Positions 25,286-34,163 of a stretch of DNA of 51,359 nt are shown piece by piece (within the stretch, counting starts at the first letter, position 1; every line of letters begins with the position of its first letter). Location: the NCBI GenBank assembly GCA_002314715.1, contig DCGY01000073.1:1-51359 (forward strand). The letters are read 5' to 3'. A program made the translations under genes and the position numbers. Below the pieces are notes generated by a model. The model worked only from the letters and a program-made list of their open reading frames with translations. It was not told where the DNA came from and made no database searches. The stretch comes from Lachnospiraceae bacterium UBA1766. GTDB lineage: Bacteria > Bacillota > Clostridia > Lachnospirales > Lachnospiraceae.

Positions 25286-25301
25286 GGGTTGTGCAACAAT
25301 G

Positions 25302-27044
25302 TTACACTATTGTTAATCCTGAGATATCCGCAGTTGCCACCAGGGAATAGTTGGTGTAATACACCACAAATCCGGGTTTGGCACCGGCGGGTTTTTTGAC
25401 ATGTTTCTTTTGGATATAGTCGATTTCCACCTTGCCCATTTCACGTCCCTTGGAGTAGTAGGCCGCCAAGGCACCGGCTTCTTCGAAGGCACGGTCCGGA
25501 AGCTCCTCGGCGCCCTCCATTTTGACGACAACATGGGAACCAGGCATGCCTTTGGCATGAAACCACCAGTCATTGCCGGTGGCAAACTGGAAGGTCAGCT
25601 CATCGTTTTGCAGGTTGTTTTTGCCCACATACATATGGAACCCGTCAGAGCTTACATAATGCATGGGTTTACTGGTAATCTTTACCTTCTTTTGGTTGGC
25701 GGGCCCTTTGCGGCGGATATAACCGCACAGGGTCATTTCTTCCTTAATCTGTACCAGGTCCTCCTCCTTCTGGGCAATGTCCATGGCGGAAAGGATACTG
25801 TCCAGGTGATCGATTTCTTCTTTGACGGTTTTGGTCAAATCCACCAAAGCTTCATAGGTTCTTTTTAATTTTCCGTATTTATCGAAATATTTCTTGGCAT
25901 TCTCGATGGCGGTTAAGGTAGGATCCAGAGGAATGGTCAGCTTTTCATTGGTATAGTAGTTGTCTACCTCGATGGACTTGGCGCCGGGAGCGGCACTGTA
26001 TCCGTAGGTATTTAAGAGTTCTCCATATATGCGATAGGTTTCCCGTTTCTCGGTATCCTCCATCTGCTTGAGCTGCAAATCATATTTTTTGATGTCTCGT
26101 TCCAAAAGGGTTTGGGTAACACGTCGTAAATCAGCGGATTTTTGACGGATACGGGAAAGGGAATTTCTTTCGGAATAATAAGTTTCCAATAGCTGGGAAA
26201 TGCTTTCAAAGGGTACCAGAATGGCATCGGAATATACAGAAAGAGAAGTGACTGCGTATTCCACCGGTTGCTTTCCTTCATAGGCCACCACAGGAGAGAA
26301 GTGCCCCTGCTTGATTTGCTGTATCATGGCAGAAAAAGCCTGATACAGTCGATTGTAATCCTCAGGGGACAGGCCGGCAGTGGGAAGGTCCGCATCTATG
26401 GAAGCTGTGAAACAAACCTCCTGGGCCAGTATGGGGGAAATGCCGCTGAAACTGCCATAGAGGGCCTTGAAAACCGGTTGCGGTTTCGCCTTTATTGCGG
26501 TAAAAAAAGCCTCCTTATTACAGGTTAGAGCATCTAATTTATCCTGCGTATTGGCGATGAAATAAGGCTTTCCGGGCAGGACCTCACGAACGCTGGAAAC
26601 CATGGCGCTGATATGCTTGATGCTGTCAATGATGGTATCCTTGTCATCACAAAAGATAATATTACTGTGTTTGCCCATGATTTCAATGATTAATTTCTTT
26701 TGACACAGGTCACCCATTTCATTCAAATGCTCAAAGTGCAGCTGTACAATTCGCTCCAAGCCGGGCTGGGTAATGTCCAGTACGCGGGCATTTTGAAGAT
26801 GCTTTCGAAGCAGCATGCAGAAATTGGGCGCGGTCATGGGACTGGGCTTGTTGTCGCTTGTAAAATAAAGTAAGGGAAGAGAAGCGTCGGCAGAAATGAG
26901 TAATTTTTTCTGCCCTTCCTTGGTCTTAAAGGTCAAAAGCAGTTCATCTTCCTCGGGTTGTGCAATTTTATATAAGCGGGAACCAATCAATTCCCGGTTC
27001 ATTTCCCATACCATTCCTGCTATGGTTACACCATCAAAAGCCAT
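25302..27044 (-). CDS. rqcH: Ribosome quality control protein RqcH (NFACT family)
   Basis: 580 aa, normal length. It binds peptidyl-tRNA on split 50S subunits and adds C-terminal Ala tails to stalled chains. It begins MAFDGVTIAGMVWEMNRELIGSRLYKI (NFACT-N), has a central coiled coil, and ends with an NFACT-R domain (GNDWWFHAKGMPGSHVVVK). Older annotation calls this family fibronectin-binding protein. GGAGGT precedes the ATG; its promoter is divergent from yicC. Confidence 0.95.
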   Translation of the reverse strand: MAFDGVTIAGMVWEMNRELIGSRLYKIAQPEEDELLLTFKTKEGQKKLLISADASLPLLYFTSDNKPSPMTAPNFCMLLRKHLQNARVLDITQPGLERIVQLHFEHLNEMGDLCQKKLIIEIMGKHSNIIFCDDKDTIIDSIKHISAMVSSVREVLPGKPYFIANTQDKLDALTCNKEAFFTAIKAKPQPVFKALYGSFSGISPILAQEVCFTASIDADLPTAGLSPEDYNRLYQAFSAMIQQIKQGHFSPVVAYEGKQPVEYAVTSLSVYSDAILVPFESISQLLETYYSERNSLSRIRQKSADLRRVTQTLLERDIKKYDLQLKQMEDTEKRETYRIYGELLNTYGYSAAPGAKSIEVDNYYTNEKLTIPLDPTLTAIENAKKYFDKYGKLKRTYEALVDLTKTVKEEIDHLDSILSAMDIAQKEEDLVQIKEEMTLCGYIRRKGPANQKKVKITSKPMHYVSSDGFHMYVGKNNLQNDELTFQFATGNDWWFHAKGMPGSHVVVKMEGAEELPDRAFEEAGALAAYYSKGREMGKVEIDYIQKKHVKKPAGAKPGFVVYYTNYSLVATADISGLTIV

Positions 27045-27071
27045 ACGAAAGTACCTCCGTTAATCCTAATG

Positions 27072-27080
27072 ATTGTAGCA
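27072..27080 (-). promoter_or_regulatory. Extended -10 promoter of rqcH
   Basis: On the minus strand TGCTACAAT (TGnTACAAT), about 30 bp before the rqcH start; the -35 is weak. Confidence 0.45.
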
Positions 27081-27111
27081 GATTTTCGAGAAAAAGGAAA
27101 GAAAAGTTTGC

Positions 27112-27140
27112 TTGACGGCATCAAGGATTTATCATATAAT
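27112..27140 (+). promoter_or_regulatory. Sigma-A promoter of yicC operon
   Basis: TTGACG (27112-27117), 17-bp spacer, TATAAT (27135-27140); near-consensus. Confidence 0.9.
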
Positions 27141-27193
27141 AAAATGAATTATGGGGCAGTATCGAAAGATGTTGCCGGATAGGAGAACACTCT

Positions 27194-28072
27194 ATGATAA
27201 AGAGTATGACCGGTTTCGGCCGTTGCGAAGTTTCCGAGAATAACAGAAAGTTTACGGTGGAAATGAAATCCGTAAATCACCGTTATCTTGATGTAAATAT
27301 TAAGATGCCCAAGAAATTGAATTTTTTTGAGTCTGCCATTCGTGCAGAATTAAAGAATTACATTTCCCGTGGTAAGGTGGATGTGTTTATTACTTATGAG
27401 GATCTTTCCGAGGGTCAGACCGCTGTTCGATATAATAAAGAAATCGCCGCTGAATACCTGAAGTACTTAAGACAGATGGCAGAAGAGTTTGGATTGGATG
27501 ACGATATCCGCGTATCTACCCTTTCCAAGTATCCGGAAGTACTGACCATGGAAGAGGTTGGTGAAGACGAGGACGAACTTTGGCAGGAATTAAAGAAGGC
27601 CATTGACGGTGCGGCAGAGATGTTCGTACAGACCCGTATTACCGAGGGTGAGCAGTTGAAGAATGACTTGGTTGATAAGTTAGACGGAATGTTAAAGCTT
27701 GTGGACTTCATTGCAGAAAGATCCCCTCAGATTGTTGCAGAATACAGACAGAAGTTAGAGGACAAGGTAAAGGAACTTCTCGGAGACAATACCGTAGACG
27801 AGGGAAGACTGTTAACCGAAATCACTATTTTCGCGGATAAGATTTGTGTGGACGAAGAAATTGTACGCCTTCGCAGCCATATTGAGACCACCAGAAATAC
27901 CTTGCAGGAGGGTGGCAGCATCGGTAGAAAACTTGACTTTATTGCCCAGGAAATGAACCGTGAAGCCAATACCACTCTTTCCAAGGCAAACGATTTGTCT
28001 TTATCCAATTGCGCAATTGAACTCAAGACCGAAATCGAAAAGGTACGCGAGCAAATCCAAAACATTGAATAG
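27194..28072 (+). CDS. yicC: YicC/YloC family endoribonuclease
   Basis: 292 aa, family length. The N-terminus IKSMTGFGRCEV and VEMKSVNHRYLDV and the C-terminal KLDFIAQEMNREANTTLSKAND are diagnostic. The E. coli homologue is an endoribonuclease involved in small-RNA turnover. First gene of the conserved yicC-remA-gmk-rpoZ order, here split by a 258-bp repeat-bearing gap before remA. Confidence 0.95.
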   Translation: MIKSMTGFGRCEVSENNRKFTVEMKSVNHRYLDVNIKMPKKLNFFESAIRAELKNYISRGKVDVFITYEDLSEGQTAVRYNKEIAAEYLKYLRQMAEEFGLDDDIRVSTLSKYPEVLTMEEVGEDEDELWQELKKAIDGAAEMFVQTRITEGEQLKNDLVDKLDGMLKLVDFIAERSPQIVAEYRQKLEDKVKELLGDNTVDEGRLLTEITIFADKICVDEEIVRLRSHIETTRNTLQEGGSIGRKLDFIAQEMNREANTTLSKANDLSLSNCAIELKTEIEKVREQIQNIE

Positions 28073-28080
28073 CATTAAGC

Positions 28081-28332
28081 CATGCAAAATAATTTTTGCA
28101 AGCATGCGTGCAAGCTTGCTTGCGTAGCATGAATTGAAAAAATTATTTTATACGGCGCAAGCCGTCAACGAAAGAAAGCGCGAAGCGGTTTCTGAGTTGG
28201 GCATGGCGTAAGAAAGAATACAACTCATAAAGCGCGAAGCGGTTTCTGAGTTGAGCATGGCGTAAGAAAGCATACAACGCATAAAGCGCGAAGCGGTTTC
28301 TGAGTTGAGCATGGCAAAAAGGAAAAAATTAT
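28081..28332. repeat. Inserted repeat element between yicC and remA
   Basis: Left part: nested inverted repeats, with 28086-28097 the exact reverse complement of 28138-28149 and an inner TGCAAAA/TTTTGCA stem at 28083-28100. CGGC-GCAA-GCCG lies at 28153-28164. Right part: a 54-bp direct repeat, with copies starting at 28175 and 28229 and a partial third at 28283-28315. Each copy opens with CGC-GAA-GCG. An 11-bp direct repeat (GAAAAAATTAT) flanks the array at 28136-28146 and 28322-28332. The minus-strand reading of 18-aa repeats has no ribosome site and is not called as a gene. Confidence 0.75.
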
Positions 28333-28591
28333 GAATAAGCTTATTCATATTGGCTTTGGAAATATAGTAAATACAGAAAAAATAATTGCAATCGTAAGTC
28401 CGGACGCGGCCCCCATTAAGCGACTGGTCCAAAAGGCCAAGGAAAACGGAACCGCAATCGATGCGACGCAGGGCAGAAAGACCAAATCCGTTTTGGTTAT
28501 GGAAAACAGCCAGGTGGTTCTATCCGCATTGATGCCGGAGACCATAGCCGGCAGAGCACAGGGCGTTTCGGACGATAGCAAGGAGGAATAA
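28331..28591 (+). CDS. remA: RemA-family regulatory protein (DUF370)
   Basis: 86 aa. RemA of Bacillus is a DNA-binding activator of matrix and osmoprotection genes. The sequence has the family pattern IGFGNIV, IAIVSPDAAPIKRLVQKA, TQGRKTKSVLVM and VVLSALMPETIAGR. AAAGG precedes the ATG; the ribosome site and start lie at the right edge of the repeat element, overlapping one copy of its 11-bp direct repeat. gmk follows 4 bp later. Confidence 0.92.
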   Translation: MNKLIHIGFGNIVNTEKIIAIVSPDAAPIKRLVQKAKENGTAIDATQGRKTKSVLVMENSQVVLSALMPETIAGRAQGVSDDSKEE

Positions 28592-28595
28592 AAAT

Positions 28596-29234
28596 ATGGC
28601 AGAAAAGGGTATTTTAATGGTCCTTTCCGGATTCTCCGGAGCAGGTAAAGGTACCTTGATGCGTAGGTTGCTGGAGATTTACGATAACTACGCATTATCC
28701 GTTTCCATGACCACCAGAAGCCCCAGAGAAGGGGAAAGACATGGAGTGGAGTATTTCTTTGTGACAAAAGAAGAATTTGAGCAGACAATCGAAAAAGAGG
28801 GTCTGATTGAATACGCAAATTATTGCGGAAATTATTACGGAACTCCCAGAGCTTATGTGGAAGAACAGTTGCAAAAGGGAAAGGATGTTATCCTGGAGAT
28901 TGAAATTCAGGGTGCATTGCAGATTAAGAAGAAATTCCCGGACAGCTTACTTTTGTTCGTGACACCTCCCAGCGCCCAGGAGCTTCGCAGACGTTTGGAG
29001 GGTCGTGGTACCGAGACTCCCGAAGTAATTGCCAAGAGACTTGCCAGAGCAGGGGAAGAGGCCGAAGGAATCGAGAACTATGATTACATCGTAGTAAACG
29101 ATGACCTGGAAGTATGTACCAAAGAAATTCATAATATTGTGAATGCCGCCAGAAACAATCCGATTCGGAGACAGGCGTTTATTGAAAAAATCAAAGAAGA
29201 TATGAAAAGCTTTAAGGAAGGAGCAAATGAATAA
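28596..29234 (+). CDS. gmk: Guanylate kinase
   Basis: Phosphorylates GMP to GDP. 212 aa with P-loop GFSGAGKGT at 12-20, GMP-binding TTRSPREGERHGVEYFFV and the EIEIQGA segment. Overlaps rpoZ by one base (TAATG), showing translational coupling. Confidence 0.96.
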   Translation: MAEKGILMVLSGFSGAGKGTLMRRLLEIYDNYALSVSMTTRSPREGERHGVEYFFVTKEEFEQTIEKEGLIEYANYCGNYYGTPRAYVEEQLQKGKDVILEIEIQGALQIKKKFPDSLLLFVTPPSAQELRRRLEGRGTETPEVIAKRLARAGEEAEGIENYDYIVVNDDLEVCTKEIHNIVNAARNNPIRRQAFIEKIKEDMKSFKEGANE

Positions 29235-29467
29235 TGTTACATCCATCTTATTCCGATTTAATGAAAGTAGTAAACAGTGAGGTAGAGCCCGGTGAAGCAC
29301 CTGTAGTAAACAGCCGTTATTCCATCGTTATGGCAACCTCCAAGAGAGCAAGACAGATTATCGGAGGAGACGAACCCCTCGTAAATGCAAAGGATAAGAA
29401 GCCTTTGTCTTTAGCGGTAGAAGAGTTGAATCAGGGCAAAATCAGAATCCTTGGCGATGAAGAATAA
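29234..29467 (+). CDS. rpoZ: RNA polymerase omega subunit
   Basis: 77 aa. The start MLHPSYSDLM, then SRYSIVMATSKRARQI and KKPLSLAVEELNQGKI, match omega. It stabilises beta-prime during polymerase assembly. Coupled to gmk. Confidence 0.93.
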   Translation: MLHPSYSDLMKVVNSEVEPGEAPVVNSRYSIVMATSKRARQIIGGDEPLVNAKDKKPLSLAVEELNQGKIRILGDEE

Positions 29468-29476
29468 AAAAACTTT

Positions 29477-29505
29477 TGTAGCTGGTGCATTTTGCTCCAG
29501 CTACA
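29477..29505. other. Perfect stem-loop after rpoZ
   Basis: TGTAGCTGG (29477-29485) and CCAGCTACA (29497-29505) form a 9-bp stem. There is no T-run on the plus strand; on the minus strand AAAAGTTTTTTT follows. It may be a weak terminator or RNA-processing site at the end of the yicC-rpoZ transcript. Confidence 0.5.
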
Positions 29506-29579
29506 TTGCGTATAAGAAAAAAACGAAAGAACCGTAAGGTTTGAACCGTTTATTAGGGAATGGCGAAGGAGATTAGGAT

Positions 29580-30908
29580 ATGAAGATTTTGTTCATCTCC
29601 CTGGGATGTGATAAAAATCTGGTAGATACGGAAATGATGCTGGGAATGCTGGAAGATGCGCATTACAGCTTTACGGACGATGAGTCCGAGGCGGATATTG
29701 TGGTGATTAACAGTTGCTGTTTTATCGGTGATGCGAAGCAGGAAAGTATCAATACTATTTTGGAATTTTCGGAAATGAAAAAAAGCGGAAAGCTGAAGGC
29801 ACTGATTGTCTGCGGCTGTCTGGCACAGCGCTATACCAAGGAAATTCGTGAGGAACTTCCGGAGGTGGATGCGATTGTGGGTACTTTGTCAATAGACCAT
29901 ATTGTGCAGGCAATTAAGGATTCCGTTGAAAAGAAAAAAACGGACTACCTGGAAAGCATTGATCGCGCGCCCATTACGGATCAAAAGCGAATTGTGACTA
30001 CGGGTGGTCACTTTGCATATATGAAAATAGCCGAGGGATGCGATAAACATTGCACCTACTGTGTTATTCCCAAGGTGCGTGGGGATTTTCGAAGTGTACC
30101 GATGGAGAACCTGGTGGAAGAGGCCAAGCGACTGGCAGACAGCGGCGTAAAAGAATTGATTCTGGTGGCGCAGGAAACCACGATGTATGGTACAGATTTG
30201 TACGGAGAGAAGAAACTGCCGGAATTATTGCATCGTTTATGCGAAATAAGCGGCTTGTTCTGGATTCGTCTTTTGTATTGCTATCCGGAGGAGATTACGG
30301 ATGAATTGATTGATACCATTGCCTCGGAGGAGAAGATTTGCCATTATCTCGATATTCCCATTCAGCATGCTGCGGATTCTGTGTTAAAGCGCATGGGCAG
30401 ACGCACCAATAAGGCACAACTGGAAGAGATGGTACATAAGCTTCGGGAGAGAATTCCGGATATTTGTCTGCGTACTACCTTAATCAGTGGATTCCCCGGT
30501 GAAACCAGGAAAGATTTTATTGAATTGTATAATTTCGTGGATGAGATGGAATTTGACCGTTTGGGCGTTTTCCCTTATTCCAAGGAAGAAGATACCGCAG
30601 CGGCCCTTTTGCCCAATCAGGTTACCGAGAAAACCAAGTGCGCAAGACGGGATGAAATCATGGAATTGCAACAGGAAATTTCTGCTGAAAAAGCAGAGGC
30701 CATGATCGGCAAGGTGTTGACTGTTATGGTGGAAGGTAAGGTTGCGGATGAGGATACTTATGTAACCCGTACCTATCGTGATGCGCCCAATGTGGACGGT
30801 TATCTTTTCTTAAATACAACGGCCACTTTGGTGACCGGAGATTTGGTACGTGTACTGGTTACCGATGCAAATGAGTATGATTTGATGGGAGAAATATATC
30901 ATGAGTAA
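29580..30908 (+). CDS. rimO: Ribosomal protein uS12 methylthiotransferase
   Basis: 442-aa radical-SAM enzyme that methylthiolates an Asp of S12. N-terminal cluster Cys in ISLGCDKNLVD, NSCC and VCGC; radical-SAM CDKHCTYC with C154, C158, C161; C-terminal TRAM domain. The DKN start distinguishes RimO from MiaB. Overlaps pgsA by 8 bp. Confidence 0.95.
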   Translation: MKILFISLGCDKNLVDTEMMLGMLEDAHYSFTDDESEADIVVINSCCFIGDAKQESINTILEFSEMKKSGKLKALIVCGCLAQRYTKEIREELPEVDAIVGTLSIDHIVQAIKDSVEKKKTDYLESIDRAPITDQKRIVTTGGHFAYMKIAEGCDKHCTYCVIPKVRGDFRSVPMENLVEEAKRLADSGVKELILVAQETTMYGTDLYGEKKLPELLHRLCEISGLFWIRLLYCYPEEITDELIDTIASEEKICHYLDIPIQHAADSVLKRMGRRTNKAQLEEMVHKLRERIPDICLRTTLISGFPGETRKDFIELYNFVDEMEFDRLGVFPYSKEEDTAAALLPNQVTEKTKCARRDEIMELQQEISAEKAEAMIGKVLTVMVEGKVADEDTYVTRTYRDAPNVDGYLFLNTTATLVTGDLVRVLVTDANEYDLMGEIYHE

Positions 30909-31527
30909 TTCACAGAAAAAGAAAATGAACTTACCCAACAAGCTTACCCTTTTACGAGTGATTTTAATCGTTCCTTTTGTTTTTGTGCTGTTGGCATATC
31001 ATCAGCAGTGGGGATGGTTTCAATCCATTGTGGGAAGCGGCATGAAATATATGGAGCTGGTTGCACTGATTATTTTTATCGTAGCCAGTCTTACCGATTT
31101 GATTGATGGTAAAATCGCCAGAAAATATAATCTGGTTACAAACTTCGGAAAGTTTATGGATCCTTTAGCGGATAAGCTTTTGGTGTGTGCGGCCATGATT
31201 GTTTTGGTGGAAATGGGTCGTATTCCCTCCTGGATTGTCATTTTGATTATGAGCAGAGAATTTATTATCAGTGGATTCCGTTTGATTGCATCCGATAACG
31301 GTGTGGTGATTGCCGCAAGCTATTGGGGAAAATTCAAAACCACTTTCCAGATGATTATGATTTGCCTGATGCTGGTTATGGATGCTCCTTTGTGGAGTTC
31401 GCTAGGAATTGCAACTGCATACCATGTGGTAACAAACATTATTATGTGGATTGCGTTGGCACTTACCTTGATTTCATTGGTTGATTACCTGGTAAAAAAT
31501 AAAGAGGTTATGAACGATACCAAATAA
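30901..31527 (+). CDS. pgsA: CDP-diacylglycerol-glycerol-3-phosphate 3-phosphatidyltransferase
   Basis: Makes phosphatidylglycerophosphate in the membrane. 208 aa, about five TM helices, with the CDP-alcohol transferase motif DLIDGKIARKYNLVTNFG followed by KFMDPLADK. It starts within rimO and cinA follows after 27 bp, so these three genes form one operon, an order frequent in Firmicutes. Confidence 0.93.
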   Translation: MSNSQKKKMNLPNKLTLLRVILIVPFVFVLLAYHQQWGWFQSIVGSGMKYMELVALIIFIVASLTDLIDGKIARKYNLVTNFGKFMDPLADKLLVCAAMIVLVEMGRIPSWIVILIMSREFIISGFRLIASDNGVVIAASYWGKFKTTFQMIMICLMLVMDAPLWSSLGIATAYHVVTNIIMWIALALTLISLVDYLVKNKEVMNDTK

Positions 31528-31554
31528 GGTATACGAAAGGATGGGTGTTTTCGG

Positions 31555-32823
31555 ATGAGAACAGAAATACTTTGTGTCGGAACAGAGATTTTATTGGGAA
31601 ATATCGTAAACACAAATGCCGCTTATCTGGCAAGACAGTGCGCGGAATTGGGACTGACCAGTTATTACCAGACGGTTGTGGGTGATAACGAAGAACGCCT
31701 GATGGAGGCATTGAAAATTGCGGCTCAGAGAAGTGAATTGATTCTTCTGAGCGGTGGTCTGGGCCCCACAGAAGATGATTTAACCAAGGAAGTTTGTGCA
31801 AAGTTTGCGGGAAAAAAGCTGGTAATGCATGATGGCAGCAAGGAACGTATTGCAGCATATTTTAGCGCCAGAGGATTAAAGCCTACCGATAATAATTGGA
31901 AGCAGGCCATGATTCCCATGGATTCGGTTGTATTTGAGAACAATAACGGAACGGCTCCCGGACTTGCTATGACGGCCGGAGAGGTGAAGATGATTTTACT
32001 TCCCGGACCTCCCAATGAGCTGATTCCCATGTTTGAGGAAAGTGTAAAGCCATATTTACAGAAACTGTCCAATGATGTGATTTTGTCTCAGATGGTGAAG
32101 CTTTGCGGGGTGTCCGAGAGCGCGGTGGAAACGCAGATTAAGGATTTGATTGACGGAAATACCAATCCAACCCTTGCAACCTATGCAAAGACCGGAGAGG
32201 TACATGTTCGTGTGACCGCAAAGGCTGAAAGCCAGAAGGAAGCACAGAAGCTGGTGAAACCGGTTGTAAAAGAGTTAAAGAGACGTTTTGAGAAGGATAT
32301 TTATACGACGGAAGCGGATGTAACCTTGGAAAAGGCTGTGGTGGATCTGCTGATTGCCAATAATATGAGTATTACCTGTGCCGAGTCCTGCACCGGTGGC
32401 CTGTTGTCTGCAAGACTAATCAGTGTCCCGGGGGTTTCGGAAGTATATAAAGCCGGATTTATTACCTATTCAAACAAGGCGAAACGAAAATTGCTCGGCG
32501 TAAAAAAGGGTACCCTTCAAAAGTATGGAGCGGTAAGTGAGCAGACCGCCTATGAGATGGTCAAGGGGCTTTTGGATGAAACCAAGACCGATGTGGGAAT
32601 CGCCATAACAGGACTTGCGGGTCCCGGCGGCGCTACACCGGAAAAGCCCATTGGACTTGTATATATTGCATGTAATATTAAAGGAACCATTGTGGTGCAT
32701 GAATGTCATTTCAAGGGAAACCGGGAGAAGATTCAGGAAAGTTCCACTTCCTATGCAATGATGCTGGCCAGACAATGCCTGTTGGAATATATCAGCAAAG
32801 TTACCTTTGGAAAAAAAGAATAG
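31555..32823 (+). CDS. cinA: CinA: nicotinamide-nucleotide amidohydrolase / competence-damage protein
   Basis: 422 aa with an N-terminal MoaB-like domain (CVGTEILLGNIVNTNA, LSGGLGPTEDDLTKE) and a C-terminal PncC amidase domain (TCAESCTGGLLSARLIS, TGLAGPGGATPEKPIGLVYIA). It deamidates NMN and is often next to recA, as here. Followed by a terminator. Confidence 0.95.
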   Translation: MRTEILCVGTEILLGNIVNTNAAYLARQCAELGLTSYYQTVVGDNEERLMEALKIAAQRSELILLSGGLGPTEDDLTKEVCAKFAGKKLVMHDGSKERIAAYFSARGLKPTDNNWKQAMIPMDSVVFENNNGTAPGLAMTAGEVKMILLPGPPNELIPMFEESVKPYLQKLSNDVILSQMVKLCGVSESAVETQIKDLIDGNTNPTLATYAKTGEVHVRVTAKAESQKEAQKLVKPVVKELKRRFEKDIYTTEADVTLEKAVVDLLIANNMSITCAESCTGGLLSARLISVPGVSEVYKAGFITYSNKAKRKLLGVKKGTLQKYGAVSEQTAYEMVKGLLDETKTDVGIAITGLAGPGGATPEKPIGLVYIACNIKGTIVVHECHFKGNREKIQESSTSYAMMLARQCLLEYISKVTFGKKE

Positions 32824-32854
32824 TATTTCTATGAATTGCTTCGAAATGAGAGAG

Positions 32855-32893
32855 GGTCCGTGTATGCTTCCAATGCATGCACAGGCCTTTTTT
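32855..32893 (+). terminator. Intrinsic terminator after cinA
   Basis: GGTCC-GTGTATGC pairs with GCATGCAC-A-GGCC, followed by six T (32888-32893). Confidence 0.88.
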
Positions 32894-33075
32894 GCTTGCC
32901 CTTTTAGGAGGAATATGATACATTTAGCTTATCTTAACATTTCTATTTTCCTGGCATTTCGCCAAATATTTTCATGAAGACAAATAAATATGGGGGAGGG
33001 ATGCCTTTGAGTCCTTTTTAATGCACTCTATGTGTGGTAATCTGTTTACAGATCAAAAGAAATAAGAAAAATTGA
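32894..33075 (+). other. Spacer upstream of recA with a possible tiny ORF
   Basis: Most of the 323-bp gap between cinA and recA. It contains AGGAGG (32906-32911) followed after only 3 bp by an ATG opening a 20-codon frame, 32915-32977 (MIHLAYLNISIFLAFRQIFS). It is hydrophobic but unsupported otherwise, and no promoter is visible. The rest is AT-rich with no feature I can name. Confidence 0.25.
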
Positions 33076-33123
33076 TTGACAAAAAAGAACAGATGTTTTA
33101 TATTAAGTACAGAACATCTGTTC
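33076..33123 (+). promoter_or_regulatory. recA promoter with two SOS (LexA) boxes
   Basis: TTGACA (33076-33081), 17-bp spacer, TATATT (33099-33104). Box 1 GAACAGATGTTT fills the spacer (33087-33098); box 2 GAACATCTGTTC lies just after the start region (33112-33123). Both fit the Firmicute GAACnnnnGTTC pattern, 25 bp apart, so LexA should block polymerase twice. Confidence 0.88.
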
Positions 33124-33146
33124 TGTATAAAGGAGAAGCGAATAAG

Positions 33147-34163
33147 ATGGAAAAAAGTGAAAAACTGAAAGCATTGGATGCGGCATTGGGCCAGATAGAA
33201 AAGCAGTACGGAAAAGGTACAGTCATGAGATTGGGAGATCCCGGTTCTCAGATGAAGGTGGAAACAATTCCCACCGGTTCTTTAAGTCTGGATATTGCGC
33301 TGGGACAGGGTGGTATTCCCAAGGGTAGAATTATCGAGATTTACGGACCGGAATCCAGTGGTAAAACTACCGTTACCCTTCATATGATTGCAGAGGTGCA
33401 GAAAAGAGGCGGTATTGCCGGATTTATTGATGCGGAGCATGCATTGGACCCGGTATATGCAAAGAATATCGGAGTTGATATCGATAATTTATATATTTCT
33501 CAGCCGGACAACGGAGAGCAGGCCATGGAAATTACCGAGACAATGGTACGCTCCGGAGCGATGGATATTGTAGTAGTGGACTCTGTAGCTGCGTTGGTTC
33601 CCAAGGCAGAAATCGATGGAGATATGGGAGACAGTCATGTTGGTTTGCAGGCAAGATTGATGTCTCAGGCACTTCGTAAGCTGACCGCTGTAATCAGCAA
33701 GTCCAATTGTACGGTTGTATTTATTAACCAGTTACGTGAAAAAATCGGTGTTATGTTCGGCAACCCGGAAACAACTACCGGTGGTCGTGCGTTGAAGTTC
33801 TATGCATCTGTACGTTTGGATGTACGTCGAATCGAGTCCCTGAAGCAGGGCGGTGAGGTGATTGGTAACCGTACCCGTGTTAAGGTTGTTAAGAATAAGG
33901 TGGCTCCGCCTTTCAAAGAAGCAGAATTCGACATCATGTTTGGTGAGGGTATTTCCTCTATCGGCGATATTCTGGATTTGGCTGCAAGCACCGATATTGT
34001 AGTGAAGTCCGGCGCATGGTACGCATATGAAGGCGATAAGATTGGACAGGGTCGTGAGAATGCAAAGCAGTATTTGAAGGATAATCCGGCCGTGTGTGAT
34101 GAAATCGCAGCAAAGGTACGTGCTCATTTTGGACTTGATGAAAAGAAGGATGAGGAAGAATAA
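33147..34163 (+). CDS. recA: Recombinase RecA
   Basis: 338-aa DNA strand-exchange ATPase and SOS co-protease. P-loop GPESSGKT at 67-74, then EHALDP and the L2-region INQLREKIGVMFGNPETTTGG. Start fixed at 33147 by AAAGGAG upstream; the longer frame to 33072 lies in the promoter. recX starts directly after the stop. Confidence 0.97.
   Translation: MEKSEKLKALDAALGQIEKQYGKGTVMRLGDPGSQMKVETIPTGSLSLDIALGQGGIPKGRIIEIYGPESSGKTTVTLHMIAEVQKRGGIAGFIDAEHALDPVYAKNIGVDIDNLYISQPDNGEQAMEITETMVRSGAMDIVVVDSVAALVPKAEIDGDMGDSHVGLQARLMSQALRKLTAVISKSNCTVVFINQLREKIGVMFGNPETTTGGRALKFYASVRLDVRRIESLKQGGEVIGNRTRVKVVKNKVAPPFKEAEFDIMFGEGISSIGDILDLAASTDIVVKSGAWYAYEGDKIGQGRENAKQYLKDNPAVCDEIAAKVRAHFGLDEKKDEEE

Noticed and set aside
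28175..28315. 54-bp repeats as a CRISPR array
   Set aside because: Copies are contiguous with no unique spacers, only three units, and no cas genes are present.
28148..28432. Minus-strand ORF of 18-aa repeats over the 54-bp array
   Set aside because: No ribosome site or promoter; it overlaps remA and merely translates the repeat, whose 54-bp period keeps the frame open.
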